In this document: in pieces, positions 36,263-43,949 of the stretch
How the letters are laid out: each line of letters begins with the position of its first letter
How positions within the stretch are numbered: position 1 is the stretch's first letter
Assembly (NCBI GenBank): GCA_035652095.1
Contig: DASREM010000030.1
Location: forward strand, 1 to 64,000
Source of the DNA: DASREM01 sp035652095
Lineage (GTDB): Bacteria > Acidobacteriota > Terriglobia > Terriglobales > Acidobacteriaceae
Reading direction: 5' to 3'
Length of the DNA: 64,000 nucleotides
Notes under the pieces: model-generated
Told to the model about the DNA's origin: nothing
Database searches by the model: none
Seen by the model: the letters and a program-made list of their open reading frames with translations, nothing else
Position numbers and translations under genes: made by a program

Positions 36263-36395
36263 GTTATCGCCGGGGACTCTTTGAAAGAGTCGAGACCGAA
36301 CGCTCGAGGGATGCGATAACTCGAAGCTGCGCCTCCGTCCCTCAAGTTAGAAGTCTCGGCAAGGCTACCTCGCAGTATCTAGAAGCGGCGAGGTA
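36263..36395 (-). other. Structured intergenic RNA-like region upstream of the four-Cys gene
   Basis: Several perfect inverted repeats cluster here. The arms agttatcgc (36262-36270) and gcgataact (36313-36321) enclose the hairpin gactctt-tga-aagagtc (36275-36291) and, on the minus strand, a cgag/ctcg hairpin with a cgttcggt loop, making a three-way junction. A second hairpin has arms tacctcgc (36366-36373) and gcgaggta (36388-36395) with a 14-base loop. No ORF covers it. It could be a second Y-type RNA, a leader of the Ro operon, or processing sites. Confidence 0.45.
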
Positions 36396-36449
36396 TCTCT
36401 TTTGTGAGCTCCAGGGCGCAGCTCAGGTACGTCTCTTACACGAATTTAT

Positions 36450-36557
36450 GGTCAGGGAACATGCGGACACGGCAGGGCTTGCGCCCACGCGGAATCGAAC
36501 CGCACAGCCCGAAGGCTGTTTCGCCGAAGAAGTATCCGTGGCCAATCGCCACTGACC
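36450..36557 (-). ncRNA. yrlA: Y RNA candidate with tRNA-like module (YrlA-type)
   Basis: On the minus strand the ends pair as ggtcag-t-gg with ccctgacc, a terminal stem with one bulged base, as in Ro-binding Y RNAs. Inside, the arms tile without gaps: stem cggatac (36532-36538) with gtgtccg (36464-36470); D-like arm ttc-ttcggc-gaa (36520-36531); anticodon-like arm acagcc-ttcg-ggctgt with a UUCG loop (36504-36519); T-arm gcgg-ttcgatt-ccgc (36489-36503); and a GCAA-capped hairpin gggc/gccc (36475-36486). A T-arm plus cloverleaf in a Ro-linked RNA is the hallmark of YrlA. It is not a normal tRNA: there is an extra hairpin, no anticodon loop of seven and no CCA end. Exact ends are uncertain. Confidence 0.75.
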
Positions 36558-36637
36558 CTGTGAAGCTAGGGCTGGGGGATCAAGCGGCAGCGGTGTTTCG
36601 TGTCAGGAGAGATGAAACCGCGGCCTTCGCGACCCAG

Positions 36638-36711
36638 CTAAGTTATTGGTTTTGCGAGAAGAGCGCCGAAGATCAGTTAGCGCGATCGACGAACGCCCGG
36701 TGACAACTTAG
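36638..36711 (-). other. Further stem flanking the Y RNA, part of a long gene-free stretch
   Basis: Arms ctaagttat (36638-36646) and acaacttag (36703-36711) pair over nine positions including one G-T, enclosing a GC-rich region with smaller hairpins; next to it gaccg-accag-cggtc (36711-36725) forms another stem. The remainder, 36726-36991, shows no gene and no convincing structure; an AT-rich stretch at about 36780-36860 may hold promoters for the divergent units. Confidence 0.3.
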
Positions 36712-36991
36712 ACCGACCAGCGGTCCCAGTTGCCCGCATAACGATTTGGAGATTGTTTCTGCCAATGGGCGTCCTTTCGTAGGAGATGTTCCAAGATGCC
36801 ATGACTTCTATTTTTCTGCAAGAGGAAAGTAGATTGTTCTCTCACATTTTATGTCGTGAGAGGACAGATTCCGGAACAACGCATTTAGCAATCAGCACTT
36901 AGCCTTCGGCGGTGAGCGCAATTACATTGACGATTTTCTTTCAGACTTGATAGCTTTGACAGCCAGAAAAACTTTTTCCCGGGAGCCCCCG

Positions 36992-38413
36992 TTGAAAACA
37001 CGCCTCTGCTTTTCGGCCCTTTTCCTGTCTTTCTCCCTCTTCTGCTCCGCTCAGTTGGACGATCAGACAAAACAGTTCGCGCATGATGTTTTCAAGCAAC
37101 TGATCAACATCAACACCACCGATTCGGTCGGAAATATTACGACTGCCTCCCAGGCCATGGCAGAGCGCTTCCGCGCCGCCGGATTTCCCGACAGCGACAT
37201 GCAGATCCTCGGTCCCAACGACCGCAAAAAGAATCTCGTCGTCCGCCTGCACGGAAATGGCAAGCACAAACCCGTGCTGCTCATCGGTCATCTGGACGTT
37301 GTCGAAGCCAAGCGCGAAGACTGGACCACCGACCCGTTTCAGTTCACCGTAAAAGACGGCTACTTCTACGGCCGCGGCACCCAGGACATGAAAGACGGTG
37401 ATTCCGTCATGGTCACCACGCTGATCCGCATGAAAAAAGAGGGCTTCGTTCCCGATCGAGACATTATTCTCGCGCTTACAGCCGATGAAGAAGGCGGCAG
37501 TTCCAACGGGGTCGATTGGCTGCTCAAAAATCACCGCGACCTGATCGACGCGGAGTTCGTCTTGAACCACGATGGTGGCGGCATACTGCTCGATCACGGC
37601 AAGCCTGTGATGATGGAACTCGACGCCAGCGAGAAGCTGTATTCCGATTTCCAACTCACGTCGCGTAATCCCGGCGGACACAGTTCTCTTCCCACTCCCG
37701 ACAACGCGATCTATCATCTCGCCGATGCCCTGGGCCGCATTGAGCATTTCCAGTTTCCGTTCGAGTTGACCACGGTGACCCGCGCCTACTACGAGAAGAT
37801 GGCGGCCGCTGCCACCGGAGACCGTGCGGCCGATATCCAGGCGATCCTGAAAATGCCGCCCGATATGGCCGCCGTAGACCGCCTCTCAAAGGATCCCATC
37901 GACAACTCCATCATGCATACTACGTGTGTAGCCACGCGGCTTAGCGGCGGGCATGCCAACAACGCTCTCCCGCAGACTGCGCAAGCCAATGTGAATTGCC
38001 GCATCCTGCCCGGTCATTCCGCAGAACAGGTTCGGCAGGAACTGGAAAAAGTTGTCGCCGATCCCAAGGTTTCCGTGCAGGCGGTTGGCAGCTCCGGCCA
38101 GGTCATGGATCATGCCTCCGATCGCGTCAGCTATGCTCCTCCGCCACTCCGCCCGGAGGTGATGCGGGCGCTGGAAAAAATCACGGCGGAAATGTGGCCC
38201 GGAACCCCCGTGATTCCCAGCATGAGCACCGGAGCATCGGATGGCATTTACACCAACGCCGCCGGGCTCCCAACCTACGCTGTCTCCGGCGAAGCGCTCG
38301 AGCGCAGCGACATTCGCGCCCACGGCAAAGATGAACGCGTGCCCATCGCTTCGTTTGATCGCGCAGTCGAGTTCTACTATCGCTTCCTGAAAATGGTGAC
38401 GTCCGGAAGTTAG
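36992..38413 (+). CDS. M20 family metallopeptidase, secreted
   Basis: Zinc exopeptidase of the M20/M25/M40 group. A TTG at 36992, after gggag, gives a proper signal peptide (KTRLCFSALFLSFSLFCSAQ). Metal and catalytic residues are visible in IGHLDVVEA, GRGTQDMKDGDSVMV, LTADEEGGSSNGV and LNHDGGG, and the dimerisation domain follows (NPGGHSSLPTPDNAIY). An upstream TTG at 36947 would give a 15-residue extension. About 473 aa. Substrate not determinable; dipeptides or acylated amino acids are usual. Confidence 0.88.
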   Translation: MKTRLCFSALFLSFSLFCSAQLDDQTKQFAHDVFKQLININTTDSVGNITTASQAMAERFRAAGFPDSDMQILGPNDRKKNLVVRLHGNGKHKPVLLIGHLDVVEAKREDWTTDPFQFTVKDGYFYGRGTQDMKDGDSVMVTTLIRMKKEGFVPDRDIILALTADEEGGSSNGVDWLLKNHRDLIDAEFVLNHDGGGILLDHGKPVMMELDASEKLYSDFQLTSRNPGGHSSLPTPDNAIYHLADALGRIEHFQFPFELTTVTRAYYEKMAAAATGDRAADIQAILKMPPDMAAVDRLSKDPIDNSIMHTTCVATRLSGGHANNALPQTAQANVNCRILPGHSAEQVRQELEKVVADPKVSVQAVGSSGQVMDHASDRVSYAPPPLRPEVMRALEKITAEMWPGTPVIPSMSTGASDGIYTNAAGLPTYAVSGEALERSDIRAHGKDERVPIASFDRAVEFYYRFLKMVTSGS

Positions 38414-38503
38414 AAAGACCTGACGTAGTTCAGAGGCCGCGGAAGCGTCTCTCGCGCACAACCGAATGCCCGCTTCCGGCCGGCAAATAAAACGCGAAAG
38501 CGC

Positions 38504-38538
38504 TTGACATTCGCCTTGTATTCGCCCAGAATTCCGCT
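38504..38538 (+). promoter_or_regulatory. lexA promoter, apparently leaderless, with direct repeat
   Basis: A perfect -35 TTGACA (38504-38509) is followed after 17 bp by cagaat (38527-38532) as -10. The ATG at 38539 is 7 bp after the -10, so transcription would start at or next to the start codon, and no Shine-Dalgarno exists. The spacer contains a repeated attcgcc (38509-38515 and 38520-38526), a candidate LexA operator for autoregulation. Confidence 0.6.
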
Positions 38539-39159
38539 ATGGCCATCACACGACGGCAGCACGAGATGTACGACTTCATTTCGCGTTGGGTGGCGGAGAA
38601 AGGTTACTCGCCATCCTTTGAGGAAATCGCGCAGGGCATGAAGTTGAGTTCACTCGCGACCGTGCACAAGCACGTCTCGAATCTCGAAAAGAAGGGCCTG
38701 CTCACCCGCGATTACAATCGCAGCCGCTCGATTGATCTGCTTCCTCCCAAGGGACGACTCAAGCAGGCCATGTCGGTAAACACCGGCGTGGTGTTGCCGG
38801 TCCTGGGAAGGATCGCCGCCGGACAGCCCATCGAAGCCATCCAGAATCCCGAGACAATTTCGCTCGCCGACTTCGTCCGCTCCAAAGAAGTCTTTGTGCT
38901 GGAAGTGCGGGGCGAGTCGATGCAGGATGAGCACATCCTTGACGGAGACTACGTGCTGGTCGAGAAAACCAAGGCCGCCCATAACGGCGATATCGTAGTT
39001 GCGATCGTCGAAAAGGACGACGCCACCCTCAAGCGCTTTTACCGCGAGGGGGACAGCATTCGCCTGCAGCCCTCAAACGTCAACATGAAGCCAATCATCG
39101 TGCCCGCAGCCGCGGTTGAAATTCAGGGAAGGGTCATCGGCGTCCTGCGGAAATATTGA
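38539..39159 (+). CDS. lexA: LexA repressor
   Basis: SOS-response repressor with RecA-stimulated self-cleavage. The winged helix at residues 1-70 shows MAITRRQHEMYDFISRWVAEKGYSPSFEEIAQ. The cleavage site is the Ala-Gly in GRIAAGQPIEA, the nucleophile Ser is in GESMQDEHILDGDYVLV and the Lys in DDATLKRFYREG. 206 aa is standard. It probably represses its own promoter; no other SOS gene is adjacent. Confidence 0.95.
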   Translation: MAITRRQHEMYDFISRWVAEKGYSPSFEEIAQGMKLSSLATVHKHVSNLEKKGLLTRDYNRSRSIDLLPPKGRLKQAMSVNTGVVLPVLGRIAAGQPIEAIQNPETISLADFVRSKEVFVLEVRGESMQDEHILDGDYVLVEKTKAAHNGDIVVAIVEKDDATLKRFYREGDSIRLQPSNVNMKPIIVPAAAVEIQGRVIGVLRKY

Positions 39160-39197
39160 AGTTGCCTTTGCTCATCCCGCTTTTACTATAAAAACAA

Positions 39198-39226
39198 AAA
39201 CGCCCGGGAACTTCTCCCGAGCGTTT
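39198..39226. terminator. Bidirectional terminator between lexA and trxA
   Basis: Arms aaacgc-c-cggga and tcccg-a-gcgttt form an 11-bp stem with one mismatch and a 5-base loop (acttc). An A-rich run lies before it (aaaacaaaaa) and gcgttt ends it, so on the minus strand the stem is followed by a T-rich run and can terminate trxA, while lexA stops 38 bp before it on the other strand. Confidence 0.85.
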
Positions 39227-39249
39227 CCATTCAGAGCAAACGGCCGCGC

Positions 39250-39582
39250 TTACCCAATGTGCTTATCGAGCGCCTTCTGGATCTGCTCCTTCGGCACGTA
39301 GCCGACAATCTGTTCCTTGACCTGGCCGCCCTTGAAAACCAGCAGCGTTGGAATCCCGCGAACTCCGTAGCGCATGGGCGTCGCGCTGTTGCGGTCCACG
39401 TCCATCTTCCCGACCTTGACCTTGCCTTGATATTCGGTGGCCAGTTCAGCCACGATTGGCGCAATCGCGCGGCACGGGCCGCACCACGTTGCCCAGAAGT
39501 CCACCAGCACGGGCTGTTCCGACTTCAAAACGTCCTGCTCAAAATTCGTGTCATTTACTTCGAGAATTGCTTCGCTTCCCAT
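39250..39582 (-). CDS. trxA: Thioredoxin
   Basis: Cytoplasmic disulfide reductase. The active site WCGPC is in DFWATWCGPCRAIAPIV and the cis-proline loop in GVRGIPTLLVFKGG. 110 aa, no signal peptide. A ggaggaaggta Shine-Dalgarno precedes the ATG. Monocistronic, with a terminator directly downstream. Confidence 0.95.
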   Translation of the reverse strand: MGSEAILEVNDTNFEQDVLKSEQPVLVDFWATWCGPCRAIAPIVAELATEYQGKVKVGKMDVDRNSATPMRYGVRGIPTLLVFKGGQVKEQIVGYVPKEQIQKALDKHIG

Positions 39583-40005
39583 TACCTTCCTCCAGTTCAG
39601 TCGCTCGGTGCCGCATGCTATTCCGGCGGCGTCCCCGGGTCGGCAAATCGTTTGAATGCTTCAGCCGGAACCTGAGCCCCATATCCTAGCACTTTCGTTA
39701 GATGCAAAGCAGCGACGAAGGTCGCAAGGCGAGATACTGCTGCCATGACAGCCACTTCCCGAGCCGGAAAGTCCCGCTTGCCGCTCAAAACAAAGGCGCC
39801 CTGACCTTTTCAGTTCAGGACGCCCCGGCAGCCCTCCCCCAGAACTGCCAAACCACGATTTCGATGCTACGGGTCAGCGTCACCAACTGTAAATGTCACT
39901 TCAGTAACTGGGATTTATATCCGCGTAACATCTGCGGCATGACCGGCGGTTTGATATCGGAAATGCGCAGCTAAAGATTCCGGCTGTGAAACGACAAGGG
40001 AGGTT
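39583..40005. other. Gene-free stretch between trxA and the anti-sigma gene
   Basis: About 420 bp. A gcgac-gaag-gtcgc hairpin lies near 39710-39725, and a terminator for the anti-sigma transcript is at 39795-39824. The plus-strand frame at 39702-39974 has no Shine-Dalgarno, family signature or typical codon use and is not accepted. The segment 39700-39790 looks structured, but no riboswitch class could be matched with confidence. Confidence 0.5.
39795..39824 (-). terminator. Rho-independent terminator for the sigma/anti-sigma operon
   Basis: On the minus strand the stem ggcgtcctgaac / gtcagggcgcc (two imperfections) with a loop of seven is followed by tttgtttt. It lies 180 bp downstream of the anti-sigma stop, on the correct strand. 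Confidence 0.8.
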
Positions 40006-41073
40006 TTACCAAAGCTGCTGCCAGCTGTTCCCACCATCTTCAGTGGACCATACCTCATCATTGGAGGTGGTGACTCTGCCATGGGTGGAGTCGGTGAGTT
40101 CGATCGCCGTGATGTCGCCGGCCAGGATGTGATTGCCGTCAGAAGGCTTCACCTGCAACCAGTGCTCCCCGGCATCGCGGGAGTGAAACAGCGACGCTGC
40201 CGCGCCGCCGACCCACACATCCGATCCGAGCGCCGCCACTACTCGGAATGCCGCGTCGGATGAGACTGCAATCTTGTTCCAGGTCCTTCCTCCATCCAAT
40301 GACCGCTGCAGCGTTCCGTCCGCATTCAGCGTCCACCGCGGAGCGAGGCTTGAGGCCAGCGACACGTCCGCCGAATGGCTCTTGCGATCCATCAATCCCG
40401 CGTTCGCCGCGGGTCCCGCTGCTCGAAGTTCATCGCCGGTTGCTTGCTTGGCTTTCCCCTGAGTTACTGCTTCCTTCTTTTCGAGATCGCGAACTGCGGT
40501 GCTCTCGTTCAGACTCTCCGGCGCTTGGCGCACAGGACTCGACGGAGCATCGGAACGCATGGCCATCGTCTTGGCCGGCTTCTCCGCCACTGAACCCAGG
40601 GCGTCGGTTTTTGGGGTTGAAGAAGCCGCGCGGGCAGGCTGGGCCGCTTTCTGCTCAGCCGCTTTCCGCTCGAGGTTCAGCGATGACCGTTCCTCCTCCC
40701 GCGGGGACTGCAGTGCCGTGGTTACCGCCGCGCCGGTGTCTCGCGGCGTATATTGCTCGGGATGCTCGCGATACAGACTGATAGCAGCTCCCACAATCGC
40801 CACGCAGGCGATTGCTGTGCCCCATTTCAAAACCGGCCAGCGCAGCCATGGCGTGCGCTCCGGCGCCTGCACCGTTATCGTCTCCTCTGCGGGCTGTGCC
40901 AACGCGATGATGGTCCGGCAATCAAAACATCGTGACAGGTGCGTCACCAGCAGGCTGCGCTCGCGCTCACTCAGGTTGTTCTCGGCGAATGCAGTCAGCA
41001 GGTCAGGGTCAGGATGCGGTCCGGCATCACCGCTTGCCAACCGATGCTGCACGACTTTGGGCAGTTCTTGCAT
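40006..41073 (-). CDS. Anti-sigma factor with zinc finger and extracytoplasmic BNR/Ycf48-like repeats
   Basis: The N-terminal zinc-binding anti-sigma motif HxxxCxxC is in LVTHLSRCFDCRTII. A membrane helix follows (KWGTAIACVAIVGAAISLY, about residues 83-102). The outside part has a charged low-complexity linker and then three Asp-box repeats (SLDGGRTWNK, SRDAGEHWLQ, STEDGGNSWQQ), as in Ycf48/BNR propellers, but only enough for about half a propeller. Its start overlaps the sigma stop by one base (taATG), so the pair is co-translated. It likely holds the sigma factor inactive until an envelope signal is sensed. Confidence 0.8.
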   Translation of the reverse strand: MQELPKVVQHRLASGDAGPHPDPDLLTAFAENNLSERERSLLVTHLSRCFDCRTIIALAQPAEETITVQAPERTPWLRWPVLKWGTAIACVAIVGAAISLYREHPEQYTPRDTGAAVTTALQSPREEERSSLNLERKAAEQKAAQPARAASSTPKTDALGSVAEKPAKTMAMRSDAPSSPVRQAPESLNESTAVRDLEKKEAVTQGKAKQATGDELRAAGPAANAGLMDRKSHSADVSLASSLAPRWTLNADGTLQRSLDGGRTWNKIAVSSDAAFRVVAALGSDVWVGGAAASLFHSRDAGEHWLQVKPSDGNHILAGDITAIELTDSTHGRVTTSNDEVWSTEDGGNSWQQLW

Positions 41074-41993
41074 TATCTCGACCTGTCTCCCGCCGGCGCT
41101 TCCGCCTTCTCTCCTGGGAACGATTTCCGGTCGCTTTCTTGCGCCATGCGGTTACGAATATTAATGCTCAAGTCTCGGACGTCCACCTGCAGCGCCTCCT
41201 CCACCTGCCTGGAACTCATTCCCGCCTTGCGTAATCCAGTTATAATGTTCTTCCGCAATGACTTAGCAATCTTGTCCAGCTTGCGGCTGATGGTCGATTC
41301 GTGCACTCGCAGCTGGCGCGAAATCTCCGCCAAGGTGCGCCCGTCCAAGTAGTACGACGCAAGCACGAATCGGTCCTGAGAATCGAGTGCGGCAAACGCC
41401 TGGTCGGTTGCCCTCTCCAACCGCGGATCGATGCCCGGCACGGCCTCTTTCTGCGGAGCCGCATACTGCGTCCCTTCTTCGCTCTCTTCCTCTAAGCTCA
41501 CCAGCCGGCGTTGGCGGCGGTACTGGTTCACGTATTCCTGCGCCAGCACCGTGCGCAACCATCCTTCCAGCGATCCTCGTCCCGTATACGAGGCCAGCTT
41601 CGAAACCCGCTTCCCTTCCCGTGCCTGCGTGCCATAAAGATCGGCATAAAGCGAATCCGCCAGTTCCCTTGCTGCCGCCGCTTCTTTGGCGATGTACCCG
41701 GCCACCTCGTACAGCTTTTCGCGATAACGCACCAGGAAGTGCTCCCAGGCTTTTTCATGTCCGGCCGCACAGGCCCGCGCCAGCACAAGTTCCTCCACAT
41801 GCAACGTGAGATAAAGCTCGCGCACGCCCGTGGGCGCTTCCGGACAGTACTTCACGGCAATCTGGTTCAGGATGGAGCCGAACTCCTCGCGGCTTATGTC
41901 GAACTCTCTGGCGCGGCTCTTGATGTGCAATTCGGAAATCAGGACTTCGAGCCCGGCTGGCGCCGACGTTTCCGATGGACGTTCATGGCTCAT
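41073..41993 (-). CDS. ECF-type RNA polymerase sigma factor
   Basis: Sigma-70 family regulator with region 2 at about residues 75-160 (YREKLYEVAGYIAKE..YTGRGSLEGWLRTVLAQEYVNQYRRQ) and region 4 at about 205-260 (DRFVLASYYLDGRTLAEISRQLRVHESTISRKLDKI), a clear HTH. 306 aa is long for an ECF, with N-terminal and C-terminal extensions. The last ~40 residues are charged. Directly followed by its anti-sigma gene. No Shine-Dalgarno is visible before the ATG. Confidence 0.85.
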   Translation of the reverse strand: MSHERPSETSAPAGLEVLISELHIKSRAREFDISREEFGSILNQIAVKYCPEAPTGVRELYLTLHVEELVLARACAAGHEKAWEHFLVRYREKLYEVAGYIAKEAAAARELADSLYADLYGTQAREGKRVSKLASYTGRGSLEGWLRTVLAQEYVNQYRRQRRLVSLEEESEEGTQYAAPQKEAVPGIDPRLERATDQAFAALDSQDRFVLASYYLDGRTLAEISRQLRVHESTISRKLDKIAKSLRKNIITGLRKAGMSSRQVEEALQVDVRDLSINIRNRMAQESDRKSFPGEKAEAPAGDRSR

Positions 41994-42101
41994 TGAGAAT
42001 GGCAGGCTTCCTCTGGAATGCTACCAAGTATTAGACGCAAGAAGATGGATTTTTGCCGTTCCGATCACAACGGGGAAACAGGGAGACGCGAGAATGCGTG
42101 G

Positions 42102-42125
42102 GAGAGGGGTGTGCTCGCCCCTCTC
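42102..42125. terminator. Stem-loop between mreD and the sigma gene
   Basis: Arms gagagggg (42102-42109) and cccctctc (42118-42125) with an 8-base loop. It lies 53 bp after mreD. No clear T-run follows on the minus strand, so termination is possible but weakly supported. Confidence 0.45.
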
Positions 42126-42178
42126 TCGGCCCAAAACAACTTCAGTAAGGACCTGGAAGGCGAGGTGCTCCTAAGCGA

Positions 42179-42697
42179 TCACGTCCTCTGCTTAAACCGG
42201 TCCAATACTGCAAACAACGCCACTGCCAGCAGCGCATTCGCTAGTGCCGATCCCATTTCGTGGCGCCAACTCCATTGCAGGGGCAATCCCACCAGCAAGC
42301 GCGCCACCGCGAAATACACCCCTTCGTGCACTACATAAAAGAAGAGCACTACCAGGAATCGCGAACCTGCATTCTCAACGTCAATCTTGACCCCCAGCGA
42401 AGAAGCCCCATACCCGACGACGGTTTTCGCGATCCCGTTCAATCCAATGGGATGGATGGTCAGTGAATCCTGTAACAATCCAATGAAGGCTCCGGTCAGC
42501 ATTCCCGTGACCTGGCTGCGGCGCGCCACGGAAAAAAAGATCACCAGCAGCAGGGGCAGATCGAAGATGGTGAAGAACGGCAACCAGCGCGGCACAAAAG
42601 CCTGGAACGCCAACGCCACCAGGGGAACCAGCACCGCGACCGGCGCGCTGAACCGGTAAACCTCGACTTGCTCCTGCGATGTGTAGGAAACCGACAC
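42179..42697 (-). CDS. mreD: Rod shape-determining protein MreD
   Basis: Inner-membrane component of the elongasome. The protein has about five hydrophobic segments, including VLVPLVALAFQAFVPRWLPF, and the family's cytoplasmic GLLQDSLTIHPIGLNGIAKTVVGY. The GTG at 42697 begins one base after the mreC stop. Reading further upstream would run into the mreC repeat region, giving meaningless Arg/Ser-rich sequence. 172 aa. Third gene of mreB-mreC-mreD. Confidence 0.88.
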   Translation of the reverse strand: MSVSYTSQEQVEVYRFSAPVAVLVPLVALAFQAFVPRWLPFFTIFDLPLLLVIFFSVARRSQVTGMLTGAFIGLLQDSLTIHPIGLNGIAKTVVGYGASSLGVKIDVENAGSRFLVVLFFYVVHEGVYFAVARLLVGLPLQWSWRHEMGSALANALLAVALFAVLDRFKQRT

Positions 42698-42698
42698 G

Positions 42699-43943
42699 TT
42701 ATTGGGGCCGATCCTCGGTAGGTTTATCTTCCGGCTTCGCTGTATCCGGCTTCGCTGTATCCGGCTTCGTCTCGGTCTTTGTCTTCGAAGTCGCGGAGCC
42801 GGCTGCCGCTTGCTTCGCACTCTGCTCGCTCGCCGGTTTTACGACGGGCTTGCTCTCTGCCTGATCGCTGGACTTCAGCAACGACACAGACGGCTTCGCC
42901 ACAGGCCCTGCCGCAACCGCGTTGGGCTTTACCGCCGGAGGCTGTTTCTGAGCGTCACTGGGATTTGCATTGGGCTTCGACCCTGGTTCCCCCGGCTTGC
43001 TTCCTCCCGTCGGCGGAGTCGTGGTCTCCGGCGGCTTCTCCGGGACCGAGGGCAAACGTTGGGCAAGGATATCTACCGCTCGAACCGGCCCCGACTGCTC
43101 GACTGCTGGTTCCTTCTGCTGCACCTCGGTCACCACCAGCACTTCTTCGAGCTTGCTCAGGTTGACTGCGGGCTTTACCCGGATGTTCAGGAACAGATCT
43201 GATCCTGGCGAGACCTTCGACACCGTCCCCACGTTAAATCCCTTGGGAAAGATCCGGTCGCCACCGCTGGTGACCACTTTCTCGCCGGGTTGCACCACCT
43301 CGTCGGCCATCACCTTTTCGAGTACCACTTCGCCCGCCGGGGTGCCCCGCAGGACGCCCTGCAACCGCGAACTCTCCAGGATCGCTCCTACGCCGCTGGT
43401 CTGGTCGTCAATCAGGAGCACCTGCGAGGTCGTGCGATCGTAGACGCGCAGCACCTTGCCCACGATACCCTCGCCGGTAATCACCGCCATGCCCGGCGCA
43501 ATCCCGGCATCGCTGCCTTTATCAATAGTGATGGAGCGGGATTGCTCGCTGCCGCTCGATCCCACCACCTGCGCGGCAACCGTCTTCGCGATGTACTGTT
43601 CCTTGAATCCCAGCAGGCTCTGCAAACGGCGCGCCTGCTGCGCATCTTCGTACAGACGCACCTGCTCGACCCGCATGCGTTCAATTTCCGCTTTCAGGTC
43701 GCGGTTCTCCTGCCGCACTCCCCGCAGGTAGAAGTAGTTGTGCCATAGGCCGGCCACGCCGTGTTGCAGGCCGAGAATCCCTTTTTCCAATGGGGTGACC
43801 GCGTTGACCGTCCAGACGCGAATCAGGCGGGTAGGCTCGTTTTCCACGTTTCGCTTCACCTGCACCGCAAGCGCCAGCACCTGCAGGAACAGCACGACCA
43901 GCAATGCGATCAGGTTGCGATACCGTCCGAAAACCGATTCCAT
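42699..43943 (-). CDS. mreC: Rod shape-determining protein MreC
   Basis: Membrane-anchored periplasmic scaffold of the cell-wall elongation machinery. One N-terminal helix (RNLIALLVVLFLQVLALAVQV), a coiled-coil (ENRDLKAEIERMRVEQVRLYEDAQQARRL), then the two beta-barrel domains (VVGSSGSEQSRSITIDKGSDAGI, MAVITGEGIVGKVLRV, VVTSGGDRIFPKGFNVG). Unusually, the last ~130 residues are Pro/Lys/Ala/Thr-rich with TAKPD tandem repeats, making the protein (414 aa) clearly longer than common MreC of about 280-370. Confidence 0.93.
   Translation of the reverse strand: MESVFGRYRNLIALLVVLFLQVLALAVQVKRNVENEPTRLIRVWTVNAVTPLEKGILGLQHGVAGLWHNYFYLRGVRQENRDLKAEIERMRVEQVRLYEDAQQARRLQSLLGFKEQYIAKTVAAQVVGSSGSEQSRSITIDKGSDAGIAPGMAVITGEGIVGKVLRVYDRTTSQVLLIDDQTSGVGAILESSRLQGVLRGTPAGEVVLEKVMADEVVQPGEKVVTSGGDRIFPKGFNVGTVSKVSPGSDLFLNIRVKPAVNLSKLEEVLVVTEVQQKEPAVEQSGPVRAVDILAQRLPSVPEKPPETTTPPTGGSKPGEPGSKPNANPSDAQKQPPAVKPNAVAAGPVAKPSVSLLKSSDQAESKPVVKPASEQSAKQAAAGSATSKTKTETKPDTAKPDTAKPEDKPTEDRPQ
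42731..42769 (-). repeat. 15-bp tandem repeat within mreC
   Basis: The unit ccggcttcgctgtat is repeated twice exactly (42731-42745, 42746-42760) and then partly (42761-42769). It encodes the TAKPD repeats in the disordered tail of MreC. In-frame length (15 bp) means copy-number change would not break the protein. Confidence 0.85.
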
Positions 43944-43949
43944 GAATTC

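Noticed and set aside
36485..36541. A conventional tRNA gene (T-arm ggttcgattcc-type and ccacg/cgtgg stem)
   Set aside because: The T-arm is convincing, but the anticodon-like arm has a UUCG tetraloop, an extra GNRA hairpin sits after the T-arm and there is no CCA end; a Ro-linked tRNA mimic explains it better.
36404..36703. Plus-strand ORF of 99 aa over the Y RNA
   Set aside because: No Shine-Dalgarno, no family signal, and the sequence is explained by base-paired RNA on the minus strand.
39700..39790. Possible cyclic-di-GMP or other riboswitch
   Set aside because: A hairpin and a GACAGCC..CCGA-like stretch are reminiscent, but conserved riboswitch core positions are missing and no plus-strand gene follows.
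39702..39974. Plus-strand 90-aa ORF between trxA and the anti-sigma gene
   Set aside because: Runs across a terminator hairpin, lacks a ribosome-binding site and has no family character.
42698..42820. Upstream extension of mreD
   Set aside because: It would be an Arg/Ser repeat produced by reading the mreC tandem repeat in another frame; GTG at 42697 abuts the mreC stop.
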